This document shows, piece by piece, positions 53,877 through 61,485 of a DNA stretch of 64,000 nucleotides. Below the pieces are notes generated by a model. The model did not search any database, was not told the DNA's origin, and was given only the letters and a program-made list of their open reading frames with translations. This DNA comes from an uncultured Eubacteriales bacterium (GTDB lineage: Bacteria; Bacillota; Clostridia; Oscillospirales; Oscillospiraceae). The stretch lies in assembly GCA_900545495.1 (NCBI GenBank), contig UQZJ01000005.1:66759-130758 (forward strand), written 5' to 3'. Every line of letters begins with the position of its first letter. Within the stretch, counting starts at the first letter, position 1. The position numbers were made by a program, and so were the translations under genes.

Positions 53877-55276
53877 AGCTGATCTTTGAAAAGAGCGTTC
53901 CCGGACGCCGCTGCACCATTCTGCCCGCCTGCGATGTGGAGAGCGTCTCCCTGCCCGCGTCCCTGCGGCGCGAGACGAAGCCTCTCCTGCCGGAGATGAG
54001 TGAGACGGATATCTCCCGCCACTACACCGAGCTTTGCAAGCAGGTTCACGGTGTGAACTGCGGCTTCTACCCCCTCGGCTCCTGCACCATGAAGTACAAT
54101 CCCCGCATTGACGAGGAGATGGCGGCGCTGCCCGGCTTTGCCGACGTGCATCCCCTGTCCCCGGCGGAGGATCTGGGCGGTATGCAGCAGGTGCTGGACA
54201 CCGCGGCGCAGTATCTCTGCGAGATCACCGGCATGGACGATATGACGTTCCAGCCCGCCGCCGGCGCCCACGGCGAGTTCACCGGTGTGCTACTCATCAA
54301 GCAGTACCATGACGCCCGCGGCGACCGCAAGCGCACCAAGATCATCGTCCCCGACAGTGCCCACGGCACCAACCCCGCCACCGCCGCCATGTGCGGCTAC
54401 GACGTGGTGAACATCGCCTCCGGCCCTGACGGCTGCGTGGATCTGGACGCCCTCCGGGCCGCGCTGGGCGAGGATACCGCCGGTCTGATGCTGACCAACC
54501 CCAACACCGTGGGTATCTTCGACAAGAACATTCTGGAGATCACCCGCCTCGTCCACGAGGCAGGCGGCCTGTGCTACTACGACGGCGCCAACCTCAACGC
54601 CGTCATGGGCGTGGTGCGCCCCGGCGACATGGGCTTTGACTGCATCCACATGAACCTGCACAAGACCTTCGCCACGCCCCACGGCGGCGGCGGCCCCGGC
54701 GCAGGCGCTGTGGGCTGCAAGGACTTCCTGCGGGAGTATCTGCCCCACAGTGCGCTGGCGGAGGAGCCGGGACACATTCAGGTCCGCAGCTTCCGGGGCA
54801 ACTTCCTGGTAGTCGTCCGGGCGCTGGCCTACCTGCTGACGCTGGGCAAGGAGGGTATCCCCGAGGCGGCGGAGAACGCCGTGCTCAACGCCAACTACCT
54901 GATGGCGAAGCTGAAGGGTACGTTCACCCCCGCCTACGACCGGCTTTGTATGCACGAGTTCGTGCTGGATCTCAGCGGCCTGAAGAAGGAGACGGGCGTC
55001 TCCGCGCTGGACGTGGCCAAGTCCCTCATCGACGAGGGCATCCACCCGCCCACCATGTACTTCCCCCTCATCGTCCACGAGGCGCTGATGCTGGAGCCCA
55101 CCGAGACGGAGGGGCCGGAGACGCTGGATCACGCGGCAGAGGTGCTGCGTATGCTGTACAGCAAGGCATTTGAGGACGCGGAGACCATGCACGCCGCGCC
55201 CCACCATATGCCCATCGGACGGCCCGACGAGGTGCAGGCGGCGCGCAAGCCCATCCTGCGCTGGAAGCCGGTCTGA
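53873..55276 (+). CDS. gcvPB: Glycine dehydrogenase (decarboxylating) subunit 2
   Basis: Catalytic PLP half of the split P-protein. 467 residues; GFYPLGSCTMKYNPRI, DSAHGTNPATAAMCGY and the PLP-lysine block HMNLHKTFATPHGGGGPG. Forms a heterotetramer with GcvPA. Last gene of the operon, followed by a terminator; no lpd (L-protein) gene is next to it, so the shared dihydrolipoyl dehydrogenase must be elsewhere. Confidence 0.97.
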   Translation: MKLIFEKSVPGRRCTILPACDVESVSLPASLRRETKPLLPEMSETDISRHYTELCKQVHGVNCGFYPLGSCTMKYNPRIDEEMAALPGFADVHPLSPAEDLGGMQQVLDTAAQYLCEITGMDDMTFQPAAGAHGEFTGVLLIKQYHDARGDRKRTKIIVPDSAHGTNPATAAMCGYDVVNIASGPDGCVDLDALRAALGEDTAGLMLTNPNTVGIFDKNILEITRLVHEAGGLCYYDGANLNAVMGVVRPGDMGFDCIHMNLHKTFATPHGGGGPGAGAVGCKDFLREYLPHSALAEEPGHIQVRSFRGNFLVVVRALAYLLTLGKEGIPEAAENAVLNANYLMAKLKGTFTPAYDRLCMHEFVLDLSGLKKETGVSALDVAKSLIDEGIHPPTMYFPLIVHEALMLEPTETEGPETLDHAAEVLRMLYSKAFEDAETMHAAPHHMPIGRPDEVQAARKPILRWKPV

Positions 55277-55327
55277 GTTCCTGCCGCCGGACACCCTCCG
55301 GCAGCGGCTGCAGCGACATAAAACGCG

Positions 55328-55359
55328 AAAAAAGAACGCCCCCGGGGCGTTCTTTTTTT
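55328..55359 (+). terminator. Terminator of the glycine-cleavage operon
   Basis: 9-bp GC-rich stem (55334-55342 with 55344-55352), A6 before and T7 after. Confidence 0.92.
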
Positions 55360-55415
55360 GTCGCGTACAGCCGCATACGCCTATCCGTTCCGCAGGCGCA
55401 CAGCGGTCTATTTCG

Positions 55416-55679
55416 CTACTGCTGCTTCTCCTTCTCCAGCGCCTCCGTCAGCGCGATGGACAGCTGATCGGGGCAGGAGGTGGGCTTGCCGCCGCAGTGG
55501 ATGCCCTGCATCCGCGCAATGGCATCCTCCGCCTTCATGCCGGTCACCAGACGGCTGATGCCCTGCAAATTGCCGTTGCAGCCGCCCTCGATGCGGACAT
55601 CGCGGATGATGCCGTCCTCCAGCTTCACCGTCATGCTGTGGGAGCAGACGCCCTTTGTCTTATAGGTATACGTTGTCAT
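55416..55679 (-). CDS. TSCPD-domain protein, TIGR03905 type
   Basis: 87 residues. Starts YTYKTKGVCSHSM and contains GGCNGNLQGISRLV and CGGKPTSCPDQLS, the family hallmark; related to the C-terminal domain of vitamin B12-dependent ribonucleotide reductases but stand-alone. Four conserved cysteines suggest metal binding. Function unknown. ATG overlaps the stop of the upstream gene (ATGA). Confidence 0.9.
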   Translation of the reverse strand: MTTYTYKTKGVCSHSMTVKLEDGIIRDVRIEGGCNGNLQGISRLVTGMKAEDAIARMQGIHCGGKPTSCPDQLSIALTEALEKEKQQ

Positions 55680-56206
55680 AGTCCTGTTGTCTCCTTTTCG
55701 TTTTCCACCGGCGGCAGGATGACCACATCCAGCCGTCGGCGCATGGCGTATTCAATGGTGCGGCGCGTACCGCCGGGCTGTCCATCGTGGACGGCGATGA
55801 GCATGGCGGCGTGATCCACCATGTACCGGTTCCGCCGCTGCATACACCCGGCGTCGTAGTGATCCTGCACCACCGTCTCGTAGTCGCAGCGATCCACCAG
55901 CGACTGCCAGCGCGCCCGCTCCGCCTCCGGCCAGCCCTCCGGCTGGCTGGGACAGGGGATGGCGGCCTCCACCGTCACGTCGGGGTAGTCCCGCCGCAGC
56001 AGCAGCACCGCCTCACAGGCGTAGAAGTCCACGCCCCGCGCCATGCCGCAGATAAAGTGGCGGTAGCCCTGGGCGCAGGCGCTCTCCGCCGCGTCGTACA
56101 GCCGCTTCTTCAGCGCGGCACACCGGGGATCGGATTCATCCTCGCCCCACGGCAGCTTCTCCGGCCGGTAGCCGGAAAAGCACACGGACATCTGTCTCGG
56201 CCCCAT
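55676..56206 (-). CDS. SLOG-family protein (DUF1273/YpsA-like)
   Basis: 176 residues; Rossmann-like nucleotide-binding fold of the SLOG superfamily. VCFSGYRPEKLPWG near the start, FICGMARGVDFYACEAVL in the middle, and YMVDHAAMLIAVHDG and GGTRRTIEYAM, the nucleotide-binding end. Ligand unknown; in Bacillus YpsA affects cell division. ATG 56206; ATG 56191 is an alternative start. Confidence 0.88.
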   Translation of the reverse strand: MGPRQMSVCFSGYRPEKLPWGEDESDPRCAALKKRLYDAAESACAQGYRHFICGMARGVDFYACEAVLLLRRDYPDVTVEAAIPCPSQPEGWPEAERARWQSLVDRCDYETVVQDHYDAGCMQRRNRYMVDHAAMLIAVHDGQPGGTRRTIEYAMRRRLDVVILPPVENEKETTGL

Positions 56207-56263
56207 GCCGTCACCTGCCTTCCGCCGCTTATTGTACCCAAAAAGGAGAGATTTGTAAAGGGG

Positions 56264-56476
56264 TCATTCCGCCTCGTCCGGCAGGAACTCCATCAAGTCC
56301 CCCGGCTGGCAGTCCAGCGCGGCGCACAGCCGCCCCAGCGTCTCCAGGCGCACGGCCTTGGCCTTGCCGGTCTTGAGGATGGACAGGTTCGCCATGGTGA
56401 TGCCCACCCGCTCGCTCAGCTCTGTCAGGCTCATCTTCCGTTTGGCCAGCATCACGTCCATATGAAATACGATCAT
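56264..56476 (-). CDS. Small XRE-family (Cro/CI-type) DNA-binding protein
   Basis: 70 residues, one helix-turn-helix domain: KRKMSLTELSERVGITMANL is followed by LSILKTGKAKAVRL and LCAALDCQPGDLMEF, the pattern of YozG/YdaS-like regulators. GAGGTGG ribosome binding site. Cotranscribed 9 nt after the DUF2975 gene, the usual partner of this HTH type. A palindromic candidate operator lies upstream of the operon. Confidence 0.93.
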   Translation of the reverse strand: MIVFHMDVMLAKRKMSLTELSERVGITMANLSILKTGKAKAVRLETLGRLCAALDCQPGDLMEFLPDEAE

Positions 56477-56485
56477 ACCGCCACC

Positions 56486-56977
56486 TCACACCGTCAGGTC
56501 GCTCTCATCCTGCAGCGCCGCCGCGTCCGCCACCAGACGACTGAGCGCCATGGCCATCACGCCCACCAGTGCGCACACCATGGTACCCGCAGGCATGAGG
56601 ATCACCGTCAGTCCCGGCGAGCCGGCGCCCAGCAGCCCCAGCACGATCACGCCCACCGGCACCAGCACCGCGTCGCAAAACGCCAAGCGGGACACGGTAC
56701 GCAGCGCCCGTGCGTTCTCCCGGCAAAACGCCTCGCCCCGTCCGATGCGGCCAAAGACCGCCCACATCCGGGCCATCGCCCAGAATACCGGCACGGCGAA
56801 CAGCCACGCAAAGGTAAGGCACGGCCAGAACGCCCACGCAAACTCCGGGTCGGCCGCGGCGATGCCCCGTCCCAGCTCCGGCAGGAACCAGAAGAAGATG
56901 GCCGCGCATACCACCGCCGCGATCACAAGGCCGATACGCAGCAGCGCCGCCAGCCTCTTATGCTCGATACGCTTCAT
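56486..56977 (-). CDS. DUF2975 membrane protein
   Basis: 163 residues with four membrane helices (about 12-30, 45-68, 99-120 and 128-150). GEAFCRENARALRTVSRLAFC is the typical DUF2975 core loop (quoted in part as GEAFCRENARALR). Function unknown; almost always followed by a YozG-like HTH gene, as here. AAAGGA before ATG 56977. Confidence 0.85.
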   Translation of the reverse strand: MKRIEHKRLAALLRIGLVIAAVVCAAIFFWFLPELGRGIAAADPEFAWAFWPCLTFAWLFAVPVFWAMARMWAVFGRIGRGEAFCRENARALRTVSRLAFCDAVLVPVGVIVLGLLGAGSPGLTVILMPAGTMVCALVGVMAMALSRLVADAAALQDESDLTV

Positions 56978-57000
56978 ATCACCACATCCTTTCTGTGGTC

Positions 57001-57057
57001 AGCATAGCACACAGTCATATCGTTTGTCAATCATTATTTATCGTAATTCGATAAATA
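57001..57057 (-). promoter_or_regulatory. Promoter and palindromic operator of the DUF2975-XRE operon
   Basis: Minus strand: TTGACA (57025-57030), 18-bp spacer, TATGCT (57001-57006). Immediately upstream of the -35 is a perfect inverted repeat TATTTATCG, TAATT, CGATAAATA (57035-57057). A site of this symmetry next to an XRE operon is a likely autoregulatory operator. It lies in the 378-bp gap 56978-57355, whose other half is the ribU promoter and riboswitch. Confidence 0.75.
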
Positions 57058-57099
57058 TTTTCCGATACACGATATGTTCCGATCCTATAGAGAAAACAG

Positions 57100-57128
57100 T
57101 TGCATTTTGTGGGAACATGGTGTATCAT
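57100..57128 (+). promoter_or_regulatory. Promoter of the ribU leader
   Basis: TTGCAT (57100-57105), 17-bp spacer, TATCAT (57123-57128). Confidence 0.75.
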
Positions 57129-57153
57129 ATGAGTCGAAAACAACCGCATATTT

Positions 57154-57264
57154 GTCTTCGGGGCGGGGTGCGATTCCCCACCGGCGGTATAGTCCGCGAG
57201 CGGCGTGAGCCGCAGGAACCGGTGCGATTCCGGTACCGACAGTATAGTCTGGATGAGAGAAGGC
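57154..57264 (+). ncRNA. FMN riboswitch (RFN element)
   Basis: Contains GGGGCGGGGTGCGATTCCCC, ACCGGCGGTATAGTCCGCGA split over the junction, AACCGGTGCGATTCCGGTA and CCGACAGTATAGTCTGGATG with closing GAGAGAAG, all conserved RFN parts. No obvious T-tract terminator follows, and the gap to the start is about 90 nt, so control may be at translation or by an unrecognised structure. Confidence 0.96.
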
Positions 57265-57355
57265 GTGTATGGCATTTTTGTAATGCTCTTTTTTGATGCG
57301 TACACCTTGGAAGGCAATTTTCCGGGTGTTTATCATCAAGAAGGAGTGTTTTTTT

Positions 57356-57961
57356 ATGACTCAGAAGCAAAAGACCCATCGTATCGCGGTGGCCGCCCTG
57401 CTGGCAGCGGTGGCCGCCGTCCTCCAGTTCGTGGAGTTCTCCATCCCCATCATGCCCGCGTTCGTCAAGCTGGACATCTCCGACCTGCCCGCCCTGCTTG
57501 GCACGTTCTCCCTCGGCCCCGTCTACGGCGTTGCCATCCAGTTTGTGAAGAACCTGCTGCATCTGCCCTTCGGCTCCAGCGCCTGCGTGGGCGAGCTGTC
57601 CAACTTCCTGCTGGGCGCTACCTTCGCCTTCATCGCCGGTATCATCTACAAGAAGCACAAGAACCGTTCCGGCGCTCTGTGGGGCTCTGTGGCCGGCGCC
57701 GCCGCCATGGCGCTCATCAGCCTGCCTCTGAACTATTTCATCGTCTACCCCGCCTATGTGGTACTGTACGGCCTGCCGCTGGAGGGCATCGTGGGGATGT
57801 ATCAGGAGATCCTTGGCACCGTGGCGCAGATCCCCACCGGCAACGCCCTGTTCAACTGCCTGCTGGTGTTCAACGTTCCCTTCACCCTGTGCAAGGGCCT
57901 TCTGGACGTGGCGCTGTGCTTCCTGATCTACAAGCCCCTCAGCCCCCTGCTGCACAAGTAA
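57356..57961 (+). CDS. ribU: Riboflavin ECF transporter S component
   Basis: Substrate-binding membrane subunit of an energy-coupling-factor importer for riboflavin. 201 residues, six helices; LQFVEFSIPIMPAFVKLDIS and LLGTFSLGPVYGVAIQFVKN mark RibU. Start ATG 57356 with AAGGAG. The EcfA/A'/T module is not in the window. The FMN riboswitch confirms the substrate assignment. Confidence 0.95.
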   Translation: MTQKQKTHRIAVAALLAAVAAVLQFVEFSIPIMPAFVKLDISDLPALLGTFSLGPVYGVAIQFVKNLLHLPFGSSACVGELSNFLLGATFAFIAGIIYKKHKNRSGALWGSVAGAAAMALISLPLNYFIVYPAYVVLYGLPLEGIVGMYQEILGTVAQIPTGNALFNCLLVFNVPFTLCKGLLDVALCFLIYKPLSPLLHK

Positions 57962-57970
57962 ACACAACGG

Positions 57971-58002
57971 CAGACGCGCCTGCGGGCGCGTCTGCTTTTT
58001 TC
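57971..58002 (+). terminator. Terminator of ribU
   Basis: Perfect 11-bp stem (57971-57981 with 57986-57996), loop TGCG, then T6. Confidence 0.93.
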
Positions 58003-58067
58003 TCTTTTCAAACGCCGCCGCCTGTGGTATAATAGAACAAACATTCCACTTGAGAGGAGGGCCCGCC

Positions 58068-59276
58068 ATGGCTGACCGCATCATTTTCCACTGTGATCTG
58101 AACTGCTTCTTCGCATCGGTGGAGCTGCTGGACAAGCCGGCGCTGCAAGATGTACCGGTGGCCGTCTGCGGCGACCCCGCCTCCCGGCACGGCATCATCC
58201 TGGCGAAAAACGAGCCCGCCAAGCAGATGGGCATCCAGACGGCGGAGACGGTGTGGCAGGCCAAGCAGAAGTGTCCCCACCTCGTCCTCCTGCCGCCCCA
58301 CCATAGCCTGTACGCCGACTACTCCCGCCGGGTCAACGCCATATACGGGCAGTACACCGATCTGGTGGAGCCCTTCGGCATCGACGAGAGCTGGCTGGAC
58401 GTGACCGGCAGCCTCCATCTGTTCGGCGGCGACGCCCGGCAGCTGGCGGACGATATCCGCGGCCGTCTGCGGCAGGAGCTGGGGCTGACCATCTCCGTGG
58501 GCGTCTCCTTCAACAAGGTGTTCGCCAAGCTGGGCAGCGACTACAAGAAGCCGGACGCTACCACCGTGATCTCCCGTGAGAACTGGCGGGACATGGTGTG
58601 GCCGCTGCCGGTGGGCGATTTGCTGTATGTGGGCCGCGCCGCCCGGCGCACACTGGCGCAGTACGGCGTGGAGACCATCGGGCAGCTGGCGGCGTGCAAG
58701 CCGGAGATGCTGGAGCAGCTCATGGGCAAGACGGGTGTGCAGCTCCACCGCTACGCCAACGGGCTGGACGACGCCCCTGTCCGCCCCCAGCACGAGCACG
58801 AGCCGGTAAAGTCCGTGGGCAACAGCACCACCTTTCCGGAAAACCTGACCCGCTGGGAGCAGGTGCGCAGCGGCTTGCAGATGCTCAGCGACAGCGTGGC
58901 CGGGCGGCTGCGGCAGCAGGGTCTGTACTGCGGCGGCGTAGCCGTGGGCGTCCGGGACGCCCAGTTCCGAACGGTCAGCCGCCAGATGCGTCTGCCCGGC
59001 CCCACCCATCTGATGCGGGATATCTACAACGCAGCGCTGGAGCTGACCCAACAGCTCTGGAAAGCGCCTACCCCCATCCGGCTGCTGTCCGTCACCGCCC
59101 TGTACATCACGGAAAGCGCCGACTCCTACCAGCAGCTGGATCTGCTGGCGGGTGACGCGCCCCTCCGCGACCAGCGGCAGGAGCAGCTGGAAAGCGCCAT
59201 GGACGCCATCCGGGACAAATACGGCAAGGATGCCATCGCCTTCGGCCACCGCGAAAAAATGGGCTGGGACGACTGA
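58068..59276 (+). CDS. Y-family DNA polymerase (DinB/Pol IV-like)
   Basis: Translesion polymerase, 402 residues. Palm blocks FHCDLNCFFASVE and GIDESWLDVTG supply the three acidic residues; ISVGVSFNKVFAKLGSDYKKP follows (helix-hairpin-helix region next), then a little-finger domain to the end. No C-terminal beta-clamp peptide recognised with certainty. GAGGAGG before ATG 58068; TATAAT at 58028-58033 without a good -35 and no LexA box noticed. Confidence 0.93.
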   Translation: MADRIIFHCDLNCFFASVELLDKPALQDVPVAVCGDPASRHGIILAKNEPAKQMGIQTAETVWQAKQKCPHLVLLPPHHSLYADYSRRVNAIYGQYTDLVEPFGIDESWLDVTGSLHLFGGDARQLADDIRGRLRQELGLTISVGVSFNKVFAKLGSDYKKPDATTVISRENWRDMVWPLPVGDLLYVGRAARRTLAQYGVETIGQLAACKPEMLEQLMGKTGVQLHRYANGLDDAPVRPQHEHEPVKSVGNSTTFPENLTRWEQVRSGLQMLSDSVAGRLRQQGLYCGGVAVGVRDAQFRTVSRQMRLPGPTHLMRDIYNAALELTQQLWKAPTPIRLLSVTALYITESADSYQQLDLLAGDAPLRDQRQEQLESAMDAIRDKYGKDAIAFGHREKMGWDD

Positions 59277-59284
59277 ACCGCTTG

Positions 59285-59313
59285 TTGCAGTTTGCAAAAA
59301 AACGTGTTAGAAT
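59285..59313 (+). promoter_or_regulatory. Promoter of the LTA-synthase-like gene
   Basis: TTGCAG (59285-59290), 17-bp spacer, TAGAAT (59308-59313). Confidence 0.7.
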
Positions 59314-59362
59314 ATAGGGTATTCTGCCGGTATTTGCCGGCATTCGTAAGGTGGCTGTACCC

Positions 59363-61426
59363 ATGCAAGAGAACGAACTTCCCCGCGGCAGGCTTGCCGG
59401 CCTGCGCCGTATCCCGCTGCACTGGATATTTTTCCCGCTGGCACTGCTGTACCACGAGCTGCTGCTCCGCGCCTTTGATCCCGCCTCCGTGTTTTTCGAC
59501 GGGGCGCTGCTGCCCATCGCGCTGGCGGCGATCGGGGGCGGGCTGCTGCTGAGCCTGCTGTGCGGCCTGCTGCCGTGGCGCAAGACCGTCCGCTGGGTCA
59601 GTCTGTGCCTGACGCTCCTGTGGTCGGTGTTCGTCTGTGTGCAGCACTGCTGCAAGAGCTACTTCAAAACCTATTTTGCCCTGACCTTCATGGTCACCAT
59701 GACCGGTCATGTGGTGGGCGACTTCGCCGCCACCATTCTGGAGATCATCCTGACGCGCCTGCCGTTTATCCTGCTGGCCATGCTCCCGCCGGTGCTGGCC
59801 ATCGTCCTGCGCCGCCGTATCGTGCCGGAGGCGCTGACAGACCGCACGGCGCTGCTGGTCATGGCGTGCCTCTCCGTGTTGACCATCGGCAGCAGCGCGG
59901 CGCTGTTCCGCCACGGTCCCAACGCCGCCCTCTACACCTATGACTTCAACACCGACAGCGCCGTGTCCAAGTTCGGTCTGGGCAGCAGTCTCGGTCTGGA
60001 GCTGACCTATGCCCTGACCGGCACCCCCACGCCGCCGCTGCCCTCTCTGCCCCAGCCAGAGGAACCGGTGAAGGACGTCACGCCGGAGCCTGTGATCTAC
60101 GGCTACAACACGCTGGACATCGACTTCACCGCGCTGGCGGATTCCGCGTCCAACAGCACGCTGGCCTCCATCCACCGCTATGTGGCGTCGCGCACTCCCT
60201 CCCGGCAAAACGAGTATACCGGGATGTTCAAGGGCAAGAATCTGATCCTGCTGACGGCGGAAGCCTTTTCGCCGTGGTTCATCTCCGAGGAGCTGACCCC
60301 TACGCTGTACCGTCTGACCCACGAGGGCTTCGTCTGCACCAACTACTACCAGCCCGGCTGGGGGCAGTCCACCACCGGCGGCGAATTTGCCGTCCTCACC
60401 GGCCTGCTGCCCACATGGATCGACAACAACGTCAGCTTCTGGGCCAGCCGCAATGACTATATGCCGCTGGCGCTGGGCAACCAGTTCCGCGCGCTGGGCT
60501 ATCAGACCCCCGCGTGGCACGACAACACCTACAACTACTATAACCGCGACGCCACTCACCCCAATCTGGGCTACGACTATCAGGGCATCGGCAACGGTCT
60601 GACGCTGCCCAGCAGCTCCGGCAGTAGCTGGCCCTACTCCGATCTGGAGATGATGGAGGCCACGATGGACAGCTACGCGGACACCTATCTCGCCACGGGA
60701 CAGCCCTTCCACGCCTACTACATGACTGTCAGCGGCCACGGCGGCTACGGCTGGGGCCACGCCATGGCCGCCAAGAACCGTGCCGCCGCCCAAGCCGCCT
60801 ACCCCGACGCCTCCACGCCGGTACAGGCCTATGTCGCCGCCAATCTGGAGCTGGAGGCTGCCCTGACCTATATGCTGGAGAAGCTGGAGGCCAATGGGAT
60901 CGCTGACGACACGGTGATCTGTCTGTCCGCCGACCACTACCCCTATGTACTGGCGGAGGCGGATGTGGACTACTACGTTGAGCTGACGGGTCGTCAGGAC
61001 ACGGAGTTGGACACCTCCCGCTACCGCAACGCCCTGATCCTCTGGTGCGGCAGCATGGAGGAGCCCGTGACGGTGGATATTCCGTGCAGCGCCGTGGATA
61101 TTCTGCCCACCCTCAGCAATCTGTTCGGTCTCCCCTACGACTCCCGGCTCCTGTCGGGTCGGGACATTCTGGACGACAGCTACAATGCCGCCAGTGCCAG
61201 CGGCTCTATCCCGCTGGTGATCCTGCCCACCGCCGCCGGCAATAGCTGGGCCACCGCCGCCGGCGTCTACGAGGCGCGCTCCCGCACGTTTACCCCCGCC
61301 CCCGGCGTCACGGTGGCGGAGGACTATGTGGACAGCATCAACGCCCTGATCCCCACGAAGTATACCTACGCCAAGCTGATGATCCAGTGCGACTACTACC
61401 GCACCGTGCTGGGCGGTACCGACTGA
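59363..61426 (+). CDS. LTA-synthase-like membrane sulfatase/phosphoglycerol transferase
   Basis: 687 residues: five N-terminal membrane helices (to about residue 185), then an extracellular sulfatase-type domain. The putative nucleophile Thr is in the block WGQSTTGGEFAVLTG; NLILLTAEAFSPWF supplies the first metal Glu, and YMTVSGHGGYGW and LSADHYPYVL supply later metal ligands. Probably transfers glycerol-phosphate groups from lipid to a cell-surface polymer; which polymer is unknown. ATG 59363 after AAGGTGG; GTG 59351 is possible. Single gene. Confidence 0.87.
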   Translation: MQENELPRGRLAGLRRIPLHWIFFPLALLYHELLLRAFDPASVFFDGALLPIALAAIGGGLLLSLLCGLLPWRKTVRWVSLCLTLLWSVFVCVQHCCKSYFKTYFALTFMVTMTGHVVGDFAATILEIILTRLPFILLAMLPPVLAIVLRRRIVPEALTDRTALLVMACLSVLTIGSSAALFRHGPNAALYTYDFNTDSAVSKFGLGSSLGLELTYALTGTPTPPLPSLPQPEEPVKDVTPEPVIYGYNTLDIDFTALADSASNSTLASIHRYVASRTPSRQNEYTGMFKGKNLILLTAEAFSPWFISEELTPTLYRLTHEGFVCTNYYQPGWGQSTTGGEFAVLTGLLPTWIDNNVSFWASRNDYMPLALGNQFRALGYQTPAWHDNTYNYYNRDATHPNLGYDYQGIGNGLTLPSSSGSSWPYSDLEMMEATMDSYADTYLATGQPFHAYYMTVSGHGGYGWGHAMAAKNRAAAQAAYPDASTPVQAYVAANLELEAALTYMLEKLEANGIADDTVICLSADHYPYVLAEADVDYYVELTGRQDTELDTSRYRNALILWCGSMEEPVTVDIPCSAVDILPTLSNLFGLPYDSRLLSGRDILDDSYNAASASGSIPLVILPTAAGNSWATAAGVYEARSRTFTPAPGVTVAEDYVDSINALIPTKYTYAKLMIQCDYYRTVLGGTD

Positions 61427-61433
61427 AGTGCAG

Positions 61434-61470
61434 AACCCCCGCGCCGTTTTGAACGGCGCGGGGGTTTTTC
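61434..61470 (+). terminator. Terminator of the LTA-synthase-like gene
   Basis: 15-bp perfect GC-rich stem, TTG loop, followed by TTTC; convergent with the hydrogenase gene and 16 nt from its stop. Confidence 0.9.
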
Positions 61471-61485
61471 GTCTTGTATCGGGGC

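Noticed and set aside
58000..58067. LexA/SOS box before the Y-family polymerase
   Set aside because: No GAAC-N4-GTTC-like palindrome is present in this stretch.
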